A DNA stretch of 64,000 nt, taken from the NCBI RefSeq assembly GCF_902497855.1, contig NZ_CABVHU010000001.1, positions 186,001 to 250,000 on the forward strand. The letters are read 5' to 3'. The DNA comes from Pseudomonas fluorescens. Lineage in GTDB: Bacteria > Pseudomonadota > Gammaproteobacteria > Pseudomonadales > Pseudomonadaceae. A program made the position numbers and the translations under genes. The notes beneath the pieces were generated by a model. The model had not been told where the DNA came from and did not search any database. It saw only the letters and a list, made by a program, of their open reading frames with translations. The stretch's first letter is position 1. Every line of letters begins with the position of its first letter. Shown here one piece after another: positions 8,255 to 16,977 of the stretch.

Positions 8255-8834
8255 CCAGTTCGCCGATCACCGATTGCGTACCGCAGAACATGGCAGTGTC
8301 CGCGGGCAGCGAAGCGTCGCTGTTGAGTTTTGCCAGCAGCGTTTCCGGCGCCAGCAGGTTCGTCACCGGGCCCTGTTGGTACAGCGCACGTACGCCGTCA
8401 CGCACGCGCCAGGTGCGCATCACCAGTTGATCCCAATGCCCCTGGACCTCGGTATAGCGCCAGACCTGCCGGGCGATGGGTTTGTCGCACATCTGCTTGG
8501 AGACCGTGACGTCATAGCTTTCGACCTTGCGATCGGTGTGATCCGACCCCAGGCCGATCAATAGCCCTTGCTCGCTGGGGAGCAGCACGAATTCGGTCTC
8601 CCCGGATGAGTCCTTGCCAGGCACCTGGATGCTGTCGGCGCTGTTCAGCAGGCTGGCCGATACCCGGTAGAAACACGGGACCTGCGTCGGACGGCGCACG
8701 CCCAGCGCTTCCAGTTCGGCGATGTGGTGTTCCACCGCTTCGCTGTTGCGTCCCGCCCAGCCAGCGATAATCAGGTGCTTGATGCTGGCCCGGTGTTCGC
8801 CCTGGCCGACTACCTGGAATGTCAATTGGGTCAT
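8255..8834 (-). pseudogene. DUF2848 protein, 3'-truncated by the same deletion
   Basis: The frame starts at ATG 8834 (MTQLTFQVVGQGEH) and follows the DUF2848 family closely: 'KHLIIAGWAGRNSEAVEHHI', 'FYRVSASLLNSADSIQV', 'GLGSDHTDRKVESYDV' and 'SKQMCDKPIARQVWRYT'. After 'MFCGTQSVIGELGY' the homology stops and the frame runs into out-of-frame amidase DNA, ending nonsensically at 7899. The last ~30 residues of the family are absent. DUF2848 proteins resemble fumarylacetoacetate-hydrolase-like enzymes and usually accompany amidases. The rest of the protein is intact, so a partly folded product may still be made. Confidence 0.8.
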
Positions 8835-8856
8835 GAAGAACTCTCGTGGTGAGTGA

Positions 8857-9267
8857 TTAAAGGGTGCGCATGATGGCGCGACGGAAATCGTCGATGTGGT
8901 GGTGGACAGCCGCGACGGCGGCGTCGCCGTCACGCTGTTCCAACGCCTCGAGGATCTGCAGATGCTCGTGGTAGATGCGTTCGCTATGGTGGTTTTCCGA
9001 CAGGGTCAGGTACCAGAAGCGCGCCTGTTTTTCGTGAAGGTTGCGCAGCAGTTCGGCCAGCACGCGATTGTGTGCGGCGGCGGAAATCGACATGTGGAAC
9101 TGCAGGTCCAGGGACATGAGCCCCGCCACGTCGTGTTTGGCCAGCAAGGCGGGCGTGCGCTCGAGAATGTCGCGCATGGCCTGGATCTCGGAATCGTGAG
9201 CGCGCTCGACCGCCAGCTTGATGCACAGCTGTTCGTTGCTCACGCGCACTTCGATCATGTCCAGCAC
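8857..9267 (-). pseudogene. GntR/FadR-type regulator remnant (FCD domain only)
   Basis: A 136-codon open frame corresponding to the ligand-binding FCD domain: 'MIEVRVSNEQLCIKLAVERA' at its start, the metal-site style histidines in 'DLQFHMSIS' and 'EHLQILEALEQRD', and 'AAVHHHIDDFRRAIM' at the end. The N-terminal winged-helix DNA-binding domain (~70 residues) is missing. A TGA directly precedes the first codon (GTG), and a REP-like hairpin begins a few bases further upstream, at the point where the domain has been lost. Without a DNA-binding domain it cannot act as a normal repressor of the neighbouring catabolic genes. Confidence 0.8.
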
Positions 9268-9276
9268 TCAGGTTAT

Positions 9277-9298
9277 TCGCGAGCAAGCTCGCTCCTAC
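9277..9298. repeat. REP-like hairpin at the GntR truncation point
   Basis: TCGCGAGCAAGCTCGCTCCTAC is a standard Pseudomonas REP arm (GCGAGC..GCTCGC). It marks the break where the wHTH domain of the GntR remnant should begin. The rest of 9299-9486 holds nothing I can assign. Confidence 0.7.
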
Positions 9299-9486
9299 TA
9301 GACGCATCAGGCACCCAGCGACCACCTCGGCGACGGGTCTCGCCATTGTTATGGCTCGCCTTTGCGACGTGCCGGTATTGGCCTTTACCGGATTGCTGGC
9401 CCGGGGCCTGGAGATCAAGCTGCCGGGGTTGGCCTGAACGTAGACGGAAGCATCCATGCCATCCGCCCCAATTGTGCCTGCCGTCT

Positions 9487-9660
9487 TTATTGGCTGGAGC
9501 GAATGGCCCCTCCATCAATCAACAGGTTCTGCCCCGTCAGGTAGCCCGCATGACTGCTGCAGACGAAGGCGCACAGCGCACCGAACTCTTCGGGTGAGCC
9601 GAAGCGTTTGGCAGGAATTTCGCTACGGCATTCGGCGAGGAATGCCATTGTCTGTTGCAA
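9487..9660 (-). pseudogene. SDR oxidoreductase remnant (C-terminal ~50 residues)
   Basis: On the minus strand, the frame ending at TAA 9487-9489 reads '[18 protein letters not shown]', then 'SSHAGYLTGQNLLIDGG' and stops after AIRSSQ. This is the conserved C-terminal end of a classical short-chain dehydrogenase (PEEFG, TGQ-x-x-x-DGG). There is no catalytic YxxxK or Rossmann motif upstream, because the frame runs into the 3' end of the ABC transporter gene after about 9660. It is therefore a short relic left by a deletion between the SDR and the ABC gene. Confidence 0.8.
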
Positions 9661-9668
9661 CACCCTGC

Positions 9669-11216
9669 CTACGCAGGATCCGCGGTGACAGACAGGTTTG
9701 GCGATAGCGTATTGATGCCCATGAAGCGCCGCACTCGCTCTCCTTCGGCAGCGCAGCGTATGGTTTCAGGTGCGGCATCCAATTGGATATTGCCGTTCTC
9801 CATGAAGACGACCCTGTCGGAAATCGACATGGCAAAGTCCATTTCGTGGGTGACGATAATCATGGTCATGCCTTCATTGGCAAGGTCGCGTATGACGTTC
9901 AGCACATCGCCCACCAACTCTGGATCGAGCGCCGACGTAGGTTCATCGAACAGCATGATGTCCGGCTCCATGGCCAAGGCGCGAGCGATCGCCACGCGCT
10001 GCTGCTGCCCGCCGGAGAGCTGGTGCGGGTACTTGTGGGCGTGGGCGAGCAGGCCGACCTTGTCCAGCAGCGCATAAGCACGGTGTTCGCTCAGCTCGCC
10101 CGGATGGCCGTGGTAACGCGGCGCCAGCGTAACGTTGTCGAGAAGGGTGCGGTGCGGGAACAGGTTGAAGTTCTGGAACACCATGCCGATGTGCCGCACG
10201 CCTTTGCGCAGGCGGGAACTGTCGGGTTTGTCCGTGGCTTCGATGAATTTCTCGCCGAACAACAGAATGTCGCCGGTATCGATGCTTTCCAGGCCGTTGA
10301 CCGTGCGGATCAGCGAAGTCTTGCCGGAACCGGAGGGACCAATGATCGAGATCACCTGGCCGTATTCGACATTCAGGTCGATCCCCATCAGCACTTGGTG
10401 CGTGCCATAGCTCTTCTGGATGTTCTTCAATTGCAGGATGGGCGTCGCGTTGTTGCCCGCTGCTTTGCGCGCAACGTCGGGCAAGGCTTCGGCGCAAGCC
10501 TTGAGCTTGGCCACGGCGGCGGCGTCGAGCGTGTGCGGCTTGCGGAAGTTCAGGTCCAGGTAGCATTCCAGGCGCTGCAGGAAATAGCCGAACACGGTGA
10601 CGATCAGCACGTAGTACACGCCCACCGCAGCCAGGGTTTCCATGACCAGGAAGTTGGTGGCATAGAGGCGTTGGCCGACCGTGAGGATTTCGGTCAGGGA
10701 GATGACCGAGACCAGCGACGTCAGCTTGACCACCGTGATGTATTCATTGATCAAGGTCGGCAGCGAGATACGGAACGCCTGGGGGATCACGATCAAGCGC
10801 TGCATGCCGAACAGGCCGACACCCAGCGCGCGCCCGGCTTCCTTCTGGCCCTTGGCCACGGAAATAAGTCCGCCACGATGGATTTCCGCCATGTAAGCCG
10901 CTTCCGTGACCACCAGGGCCAGCAAGCCGGAATAGAAGGGGTTGGACAGGATCGGCCCGCTACCGGGAAACAATTGCGGCAAGTTGTAGACGAAGACCAC
11001 CAGCACCAGCAACGGGATACTGCGGAAGAACCAGATGTAGACCGCCGCGGGAATGCGCAGCAAGGGCGACTGGGACAGCTTGGCCGTGGCCAGGACAAAA
11101 CCCAGCAGCATGCCGATGAACCAGGCCAGGGCACTGAGCTGGACCACCGTGACGCAGGCCTTCCAGAAATCCGGCAGGGAGAACAGGGAGATGAAATACG
11201 ACCAATCGAATTGCAT
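9669..11216 (-). CDS. Amino-acid ABC transporter, fused permease-ATPase
   Basis: A 515-aa fusion. Residues ~1-230 are a HisM/GlnP-type permease (five helices, EAA loop '[20 protein letters not shown]'). Residues ~260-505 are a GlnQ-type ATPase with Walker A 'GPSGSGKT', signature '[15 protein letters not shown]', Walker B '[12 protein letters not shown]' and the switch His in 'IVTHEMD'. All catalytic motifs are intact. It probably works with the binding protein 65 bp upstream to import a polar amino acid or amide. An RBS (AGGTG) precedes the ATG at 11216. The C-terminal ~15 residues may differ from relatives because the SDR relic begins at the stop. Confidence 0.92.
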   Translation of the reverse strand: MQFDWSYFISLFSLPDFWKACVTVVQLSALAWFIGMLLGFVLATAKLSQSPLLRIPAAVYIWFFRSIPLLVLVVFVYNLPQLFPGSGPILSNPFYSGLLALVVTEAAYMAEIHRGGLISVAKGQKEAGRALGVGLFGMQRLIVIPQAFRISLPTLINEYITVVKLTSLVSVISLTEILTVGQRLYATNFLVMETLAAVGVYYVLIVTVFGYFLQRLECYLDLNFRKPHTLDAAAVAKLKACAEALPDVARKAAGNNATPILQLKNIQKSYGTHQVLMGIDLNVEYGQVISIIGPSGSGKTSLIRTVNGLESIDTGDILLFGEKFIEATDKPDSSRLRKGVRHIGMVFQNFNLFPHRTLLDNVTLAPRYHGHPGELSEHRAYALLDKVGLLAHAHKYPHQLSGGQQQRVAIARALAMEPDIMLFDEPTSALDPELVGDVLNVIRDLANEGMTMIIVTHEMDFAMSISDRVVFMENGNIQLDAAPETIRCAAEGERVRRFMGINTLSPNLSVTADPA

Positions 11217-11280
11217 GGGGCACCTCGATCTGCCGCCCCGGTGCAGGGGAGGCAGATGACCGGATTAGAAGGACACGTGC

Positions 11281-12075
11281 TTAGTTGGCTGTCGGTTCTT
11301 CCAAGCCATACTTCTTGAGAATAGCGGCGTATTCACCGCTCTTTTTCGTCTCCTCGAAGGCCTTTTGCACGGCCTGGAAGGTTTCGTCGTTCCCTTTCTT
11401 GACGAAGATGCCCAGCGTTTGCTGATAGATCGGGTGTTCGGTGGTGATCACTACCCGGCCATTGGTTTTTTCCGCGATCATTTTTGCGGCGCCAGCGATT
11501 TCAACCTGGGCCTGAATGTTTTTGGACAACAGGGCCTGGGTCACTTCGGGCGCCGAGGGGTACTCGCTGACGGTGATGGCGCCTTTGTTGTTCGGCACGC
11601 AGTAGGCATCGGAGAGCTTCCTGAATTCCTTGACCCAGGTAGTGCCCTGTTCCAGACCCAGTTTCAAGCCGCACAGGTCTTCAGGTTTCTTCGCATTGAT
11701 CTCGCTGCCCTTGGGCACCATGACCGCGGCACCGGTGTTGGCATAGGCGATGGTCTGGGCCTGAGTCTGGCGCTCCGGTGTGATGTACATGCCGGAAATA
11801 ACCGCGTCGTACTTGCCGGAGTTCAGGCCCAGGATCAGGCTCGGGAACTTGGTGTCGATGAACTCCACCTTGGCGTTCATGTGCCTGGCCAGGGCCGTTG
11901 CCAGTTCCGGGTCCGAGCCGACCACGTTTTTGTCCTTGTCATAGGACTCGAAGGGCGGGTAGGTGACTTCCATGCCGACCTTGAACGTGTCTGCTGCGGC
12001 CACGCTCAACGAGGCGCCGAACATACCGGCTGCCAGTACGGTCATGGGCAAAAGGGCGTTCTTATTATTGTTCAT
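11281..12075 (-). CDS. Periplasmic amino-acid-binding protein of the ABC transporter
   Basis: A 264-aa family-3 solute-binding protein. The signal peptide is ~1-28, ending in the 'VAAADTFKVG' region. The ligand-site elements 'VTYPPFESYD', 'DTKFPSLILGLNSGKYDAV' and 'SGMYITPERQ' are typical of polar amino-acid binders; the Arg after 'PE' normally holds the substrate carboxylate. The RBS GGAG lies about 10 nt before the ATG. It is the first gene of the minus-strand cluster, so the promoter should lie in 12076-12440, a stretch without any supported gene. The ligand is unknown. Its linkage to an amidase/DUF2848 pair suggests an amidated or N-substituted compound. Confidence 0.9.
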   Translation of the reverse strand: MNNNKNALLPMTVLAAGMFGASLSVAAADTFKVGMEVTYPPFESYDKDKNVVGSDPELATALARHMNAKVEFIDTKFPSLILGLNSGKYDAVISGMYITPERQTQAQTIAYANTGAAVMVPKGSEINAKKPEDLCGLKLGLEQGTTWVKEFRKLSDAYCVPNNKGAITVSEYPSAPEVTQALLSKNIQAQVEIAGAAKMIAEKTNGRVVITTEHPIYQQTLGIFVKKGNDETFQAVQKAFEETKKSGEYAAILKKYGLEEPTAN

Positions 12076-12443
12076 TATTCACTGACTCCGGCGTAGGTAA
12101 GGGTGTAGCTGGAAACGTCAATCGGGACGGTTGCCCCTGATTTTTCAAATGTCCGAGACTGGCGGGTTTGCGTGCCTTCTCTGGCATTGAAACGTCTCCA
12201 TTGGCCACCCTGTGCCGCAGGTCTGCCGCGCTTGGCCATACAGGTGTTCGCCGATCGTGATTTCTCCGTAGTCCTTGTCTGTCCGGGCACTGGTTGCCAC
12301 CAGGCGCTGCCGTGGCTGGTTCGCTGTGGAACCAATGTTAAGCATAGGCGGCGGGGTGAAAGAATCTGTAAGCTCAAATGAATACTTCAGACTTTCGTCA
12401 ACAGATAGCTAGCTGTTTAATCGCGCTGTCCCTGGAGCGCCCA

Positions 12444-13043
12444 ATGCCGCCCATCACTACGCGCCTGGTGGCGCTGTTGGTTCTTTGCCTGACGCTTGAC
12501 GTGCCAGCCCAGGCCAACGCCTGTCCGGCTGGCGAGAAACCAGTGTGCCTGGACAGCTGCATCTGCCTGCCAGACCTGGGACCGCTACTCGGTCCTCTGC
12601 CGGATGGCATCTTCCAGGTCGCGGCACCTGCCCTGGCGCTGTGGCTGACCCAAGCCCGCGCCGAAGCAGCCAACGCCGGCATCCAACCCATCCCACCGCA
12701 CATCCGCGAGCAACTGCTGCGCTGGTACGCCCCCGGCGTCCTCGATGCCGCGCGCTACAAAATCAGCGACAACGGCCAATTCAGCGCCGCCACGGCCATG
12801 CTGCAAAACCCCGATGTCGGTGCCGTGACGCTGATCGACATCATCCTGTTCCGGGACGCTCAAGCCGCAGAACAGGACCTCGCGCTATGGGCTCACGAAC
12901 TCAAGCATGTGCAGCAGTATCAGGAGTGGGGGGTAGAAGGGTTTGCCCAGCGCTATACCCAGGATTTCAATGCGGTGGAGGCGCCGGCCTATGCCATACA
13001 GGTTGAGGTCCGGCGGTGGGTGCGGGAAGGGTCGAAACGGTAA
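12444..13043 (+). CDS. Secreted protein with HExxH-like zinc site (DUF4157 type)
   Basis: A 199-aa protein. The start at 12444 has GGAG 6 nt upstream and gives a clear signal peptide (LVALLVLCLTLDVPAQANA), unlike the longer frame from 12378. The mature N-terminus is cysteine-rich ('CPAGEKPVCLDSCICLPD'), which suggests disulfides. Near residue 151 there is 'HELKHVQQYQEWG', a gluzincin-like HExxH motif. It is followed by 'FAQRY' and 'NAVEAPAYAIQ', where a Glu could be the third ligand, the pattern of DUF4157. Members are found as toxin-linked or secreted putative peptidases; the activity is unproven. An isolated gene with no partner in the vicinity. Confidence 0.75.
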   Translation: MPPITTRLVALLVLCLTLDVPAQANACPAGEKPVCLDSCICLPDLGPLLGPLPDGIFQVAAPALALWLTQARAEAANAGIQPIPPHIREQLLRWYAPGVLDAARYKISDNGQFSAATAMLQNPDVGAVTLIDIILFRDAQAAEQDLALWAHELKHVQQYQEWGVEGFAQRYTQDFNAVEAPAYAIQVEVRRWVREGSKR

Positions 13044-13044
13044 A

Positions 13045-13080
13045 ACGGCGCACACACCCATTCGGGGTATGGCGCCGTTC
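13045..13080 (+). terminator. Hairpin downstream of the zinc-site protein
   Basis: ACGGCGC ... GCGCCGT form a 7-bp stem just after the stop codon at 13043, followed by no strong U-tract. A weak terminator at best. Confidence 0.35.
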
Positions 13081-13149
13081 GGCCGATCGCTCAATAGTAG
13101 GTGCAACCGGTCATCCAGAACCGGCTTCGCTTGCTAAGGTGAATTTGCT

Positions 13150-14253
13150 ATGCGCAAGGCCCTCATGGTGATTACCAGTCTATTACTTGCACCGCTGACA
13201 CTGAACGCTCACGCCGCCGAAGTGGACGGCAGCAGAACGCTGAGGCTTTATAACTGGGCCGATTACATCGGCGAAAAAACCATTGCCGATTTTGAGAAGG
13301 CTTCCGGCATCAAAGTGATTTACGACACGTTTGATGCCTATGAAACGGTGCAGGCGAAGTTGCTCACCGGCCACTCCGGTTACGACCTGGTGGTACTGAA
13401 CGCCTCCCTCGTTCCGCCACTGATCAACGCCAAGGTGTTCCAGCCCCTGGATAAAAAGTTACTGCCAGGCTGGACCAACCTTGACCCGAAAGTCTTGCAG
13501 GATTTGCAGGGATTTGACGCCGGCACGGTGTACTCCGCACCCTATACCTGGGGCAGTAACGGCATCACTTATAACGTCGACAAGATAAAGGAACGCATGC
13601 CGGACGCGCCGATCGGTTCGCTGGCGATGATCTTCGATCCGAAAATCGTTTCGCGCTTCGCCGATTGCGGCGTCACCCTGGTCGATGCGCCCACCGAAGT
13701 CATTCCACTGGCCCTGAAGTACCTGGGACGCGACCCGCGAAGTGCCGCGCCAGAAGACCTGAAAGCCGCCCAAGAGTTGCTGTTGTCGGTGCGGCCGTAC
13801 ATCCGCAAATTCGACTCGGTCAATTACCTGACCAGCCTGCCCAATGGTGATGTGTGCATGGCCATGACCTGGTCTGGCGATTACGCGACCGCCATGGCCC
13901 GTGCCGAAGAAGCCAAGCTGAAAATCAAACTGGCCTATTTCATCCCTACGGAAGGCTCGTTGATCTGGTTCGACAACATGTACATCCCGGCCGATGCGCC
14001 TCACGTCGTCAATGCCCACAAGTTTCTCGATTACTTGATGCAGCCACAGGTCATGGCGGACGTGACGGACTACATCCACTACGCCAACAGCAACGCGGCG
14101 GCGACACCGTTGCTCAGTGCCGACGTGCGCAATAACCCGGCGATTTATCCCGATGACGAAACCCGTCAGCGCCTGTTTCCGCAAAAAACCCAGGACGCGA
14201 AAGACATGCGCGCCATGACGCGCGTCTGGAGCACGGTAAAAAGCGGCATCTGA
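13150..14253 (+). CDS. Polyamine ABC transporter substrate-binding protein (PotF/SpuD type)
   Basis: A 367-aa periplasmic binding protein. The signal peptide ends at 'LTLNAHAAE', followed by the diagnostic 'LRLYNWADYIGEKTIADFEK' with the Trp-Asp-Tyr cluster that contacts diamines. 'GHSGYDLVVLNAS' and 'YTWGSNGITYNVDKIKERMP' are also conserved in PotF. It binds putrescine- or spermidine-like compounds. The partner permease and ATPase are not in this window, so it may feed a transporter encoded elsewhere. The gene is followed after 30 bp by an aminotransferase that would use a diamine, which supports a polyamine role. Confidence 0.9.
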   Translation: MRKALMVITSLLLAPLTLNAHAAEVDGSRTLRLYNWADYIGEKTIADFEKASGIKVIYDTFDAYETVQAKLLTGHSGYDLVVLNASLVPPLINAKVFQPLDKKLLPGWTNLDPKVLQDLQGFDAGTVYSAPYTWGSNGITYNVDKIKERMPDAPIGSLAMIFDPKIVSRFADCGVTLVDAPTEVIPLALKYLGRDPRSAAPEDLKAAQELLLSVRPYIRKFDSVNYLTSLPNGDVCMAMTWSGDYATAMARAEEAKLKIKLAYFIPTEGSLIWFDNMYIPADAPHVVNAHKFLDYLMQPQVMADVTDYIHYANSNAAATPLLSADVRNNPAIYPDDETRQRLFPQKTQDAKDMRAMTRVWSTVKSGI

Positions 14254-14283
14254 TCATTCAACCCTTTGGTTTGAGGTTTTGGT

Positions 14284-15702
14284 ATGGCTACTCCTACTAA
14301 GAACGTATTGTCCGCGGCCGATGAGTCTCGTCTGGTCAAAGCCGACAAAGCCCATTACATGCACGGCTATCACGTGTTCGATGAGCACAGCGAACACGGT
14401 TCCCTGAACATCGTGGCGGGTGACGGCGCGTATATTTACGACACTCAGGGCAACCGCTTCCTGGATGCGGTCGGTGGCATGTGGTGCACGAACATCGGAC
14501 TGGGCCGTGAGGAAATGGCCCTGGCGATTGCTGACCAGGTGCGCCAACTGGCCTATTCGAATCCGTTTTGCGACATGTCCAATAACGTCGCCATCGAACT
14601 GTGCGAAAAACTCGCCAGCCTGGCCCCTGGCGATCTCGATCATGTGTTCCTGACCACCGGCGGCTCCACGGCCGTGGACACCGCGTACCGGCTGATTCAG
14701 TACTATCAGAACTGCCGTGGCAAAACGGACAAGAAGCACATCATCGCTCGCTTCAACGCCTATCACGGCTCGACGACGCTGACGATGTCGATCGGCAACA
14801 AGGCCGCCGACCGCGTGCCGGAATTCGATTACGCCAACGACTACATTCATCACGTCTCCAACCCCAATCCGTACCGCGCCCCGGACGGCATGGATGAAGC
14901 GCAATTCCTCGAGTTTCTGATCAAGGAGTTCGAGGACAAGATTCTGGCCATCGGCGCGGACAAGGTCGCAGGCTTCTTTGCCGAGCCGATCATGGGCTCC
15001 GGCGGCGTGATCATTGCGCCCCAGGGTTATCTGAAGCGCATGTGGGAAGTCTGCCAGCGCTACGACATTCTGTTTGTCGCCGATGAAGTGGTGACGTCGT
15101 TCGGTCGGTTGGGCAAGTTCTTCGCGTCCTATGACGTGTTCAATGTACAGCCTGACATCATCACCACGGCCAAGGGGCTGACGTCTGCTTATCTGCCGCT
15201 GGGCGCCTGCATTTTTTCCGACCGCATCTGGAAAGTCATCGCCGAGCCGGGCAAGGGCCGCTGCTTCACCCACGGTTTCACCTACAGCGGTCATCCGGTG
15301 TGCTGCACCGCAGCGCTGAAAAATATCGAGATCATCGAGCGGGAAAACCTGCTCGAACATGTCGACGTGGTGGGCGCGTACCTTGAAGAGCGGCTGTCGA
15401 CGCTCAGAGACTTGCCATTGGTGGGCGATGTGCGTTGTCAGAAACTCATGGCTTGCGTGGAGTTCGTGGCCGACAAACGCACCAAGGCGTTGTTTGCCGA
15501 CGAGATCAACATTGGCGAAATGATTCACTCCCGAGCGCAGGCCCGAGGCCTGCTGGTGCGGCCGATCATGCACCTCAACGTCATGTCGCCGCCGCTAATT
15601 CTGTCCTGCGCTCAGGTTGATGAAATCGTCGAGATCTTGCGCGCCTGTATCCTTGAGGTGGCGGCTGAGCTAGAGCAAAGCGGCCAGTATTTCGGCCAAT
15701 GA
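14284..15702 (+). CDS. Class III (omega) aminotransferase, polyamine-type
   Basis: A 472-aa fold-type I PLP enzyme. The Schiff-base lysine is K297 in 'TTAKGLTSAYLPLGA', and the 'FFAEPIMGSGGVI' and 'FVADEVVTSFGRLGKFF' segments carry the PLP-binding Asp. The length and 'MWCTNIGLGREEMA' start region match SpuC-like putrescine:pyruvate and beta-alanine-type transaminases. Expected role: removing the amino group of a diamine or omega-amino acid taken up with the help of the upstream binding protein. It lies 30 bp downstream of that gene and overlaps the next open frame (ATGA at 15699), so the three probably form one unit. Confidence 0.88.
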   Translation: MATPTKNVLSAADESRLVKADKAHYMHGYHVFDEHSEHGSLNIVAGDGAYIYDTQGNRFLDAVGGMWCTNIGLGREEMALAIADQVRQLAYSNPFCDMSNNVAIELCEKLASLAPGDLDHVFLTTGGSTAVDTAYRLIQYYQNCRGKTDKKHIIARFNAYHGSTTLTMSIGNKAADRVPEFDYANDYIHHVSNPNPYRAPDGMDEAQFLEFLIKEFEDKILAIGADKVAGFFAEPIMGSGGVIIAPQGYLKRMWEVCQRYDILFVADEVVTSFGRLGKFFASYDVFNVQPDIITTAKGLTSAYLPLGACIFSDRIWKVIAEPGKGRCFTHGFTYSGHPVCCTAALKNIEIIERENLLEHVDVVGAYLEERLSTLRDLPLVGDVRCQKLMACVEFVADKRTKALFADEINIGEMIHSRAQARGLLVRPIMHLNVMSPPLILSCAQVDEIVEILRACILEVAAELEQSGQYFGQ

Positions 15703-15755
15703 GTGCTTCAAGGCTGCGGTTACCAAATGCCGGCTCACCCGCTAGACTTCGGGGC

Positions 15756-16607
15756 ATGAGCAAACCAGACGACGATGCACTGATCGCTTTGTCCTTCGGG
15801 GCATTACATAAATGGCATGGCGACATGCGCGAGGCATTCGCGCATATCGACACGCTCGATGCCCTGCAATATCTGGCGTCGGCGTTTGGGCATCTGGTGT
15901 CCATCGAATCGGTTTTGATCAGCCTGGAACACAAGGACCGTGCACCACAGTTGCTGTATCAGCGTGGCATTCCGGAAAAATATCGTGAGTCGATCATCGA
16001 CCGCTATTTTTCGGGTGGCTACTTGCTTGATCCGTTTTGCCTGGCGGTAGAGCAGGGATTGGCTGAAGGATTTTATCACTTGGAGGAAATAGCCCCGGAC
16101 AACTTCTTCGAGAGTGAGTACTACAAAACTTATTACTTGAAAGCCGGTAGCTCCGAAGACAGTTTTTATATTGTCGATACGGTGAATGACTCGCAGATTT
16201 CAGTGAGCCTGTTTCAAGGCTTCGGTGGCGAGGCGCTCAAGGCGGAGCAACTCAATTTGTTGCGAGCGGTCGAACCGCTGGTACGGGAATTCATCAGTGA
16301 GTTTGGCCCGCGTGGCCTGCAGAAGAGTGGCGCAATACAAGCCGATGTTGAAGCTACGGTGCATGATGATTTCAAACAACGTTTGCAGGGCGCCTTTGAA
16401 AACTTTGGTCGCGACCTGCTAACCGAGCGCGAGCGCGAGGTAGCGCACATGGTGCTCCGCGGGCACTCCGTGAAGTCCACCGCCAGCCAGTTCGGTATTT
16501 CGCCAGAAACGGTTCGCATGCACCGCAAAGGCCTTTATTTGAAGCTGAAAGTCAATTCTCAGGCGGAGTTGTTTGCACTGTTTTTCGAGTGGTTACGAAC
16601 GAACTAA
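15756..16607 (+). CDS. LuxR-family transcriptional regulator
   Basis: A 283-aa protein with a C-terminal LuxR/GerE helix-turn-helix: 'LTEREREVAHMVLRGHS' and 'QFGISPETVRMHRKGLY'. The N-terminal half (~1-200) has no response-regulator aspartate and no recognisable acyl-homoserine-lactone pocket, so it is a one-component type with an unknown ligand. I chose MSKPDDDAL at 15756. An alternative ATG at 15699 overlaps the aminotransferase stop (ATGA) and would add 19 residues with translational coupling. Adjacent to polyamine genes, it is a plausible local activator. From 16608 to 16977 there is only a REP pair and the azlC promoter. Confidence 0.85.
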   Translation: MSKPDDDALIALSFGALHKWHGDMREAFAHIDTLDALQYLASAFGHLVSIESVLISLEHKDRAPQLLYQRGIPEKYRESIIDRYFSGGYLLDPFCLAVEQGLAEGFYHLEEIAPDNFFESEYYKTYYLKAGSSEDSFYIVDTVNDSQISVSLFQGFGGEALKAEQLNLLRAVEPLVREFISEFGPRGLQKSGAIQADVEATVHDDFKQRLQGAFENFGRDLLTEREREVAHMVLRGHSVKSTASQFGISPETVRMHRKGLYLKLKVNSQAELFALFFEWLRTN

Positions 16608-16694
16608 ATTATTACCCATCAGCGTATCCTAATAACAATAAGGTTGGCTTGTTCAGGCAAGCGACTTCTACCCCGGTGTAGTCAACCCGATCCC

Positions 16695-16790
16695 CTGTAG
16701 GAGCTGGCTTGCCAGCGAAGAGGCCCTTCCAGCCGACATCAATGTTGGCTGACACACCGCTTTCGCCGGCAAGCCGGTCTCGCTCCCACA
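16695..16790. repeat. REP pair
   Basis: Two inverted REP arms (CTGTAGGAGCTGGCTTGCCAGC at 16695 and CGCCGGCAAGCCGGTCTCGCTCC near 16765) separated by ~40 bp. Confidence 0.8.
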
Positions 16791-16977
16791 TTTGCTTTAT
16801 GCAACCCATCGAGCTCCGGGTCCACACTCTGCCGCACGATGGGCGGCGGACCACGGGCCAGGCAATGGTCTGCGCAGATGGCTTGCAATAGCTCCCGCTT
16901 ATCCTGTATCCAGTTTCAGAGCGGTCGGCGTACGGCCAATCGAACCGGCAGCGCGAACAAAAAAACCAGGAGACGAA

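Noticed and set aside
9351..9437. 29-codon plus-strand frame (MARLCDVPVLAFTGLL...) between the GntR and SDR relics
   Set aside because: It reads like the end of a real protein, but I cannot assign it, and it could be chance in a degraded region. It might be a further relic; not enough to call.
9783..11318. 511-codon plus-strand frame over the ABC transporter
   Set aside because: Antisense shadow; the minus strand carries Walker A, signature and Walker B motifs.
16609..16977. Possible extension of the AzlC gene from 16792
   Set aside because: The added residues are REP-derived and the ATG at 16978 has the only good RBS.
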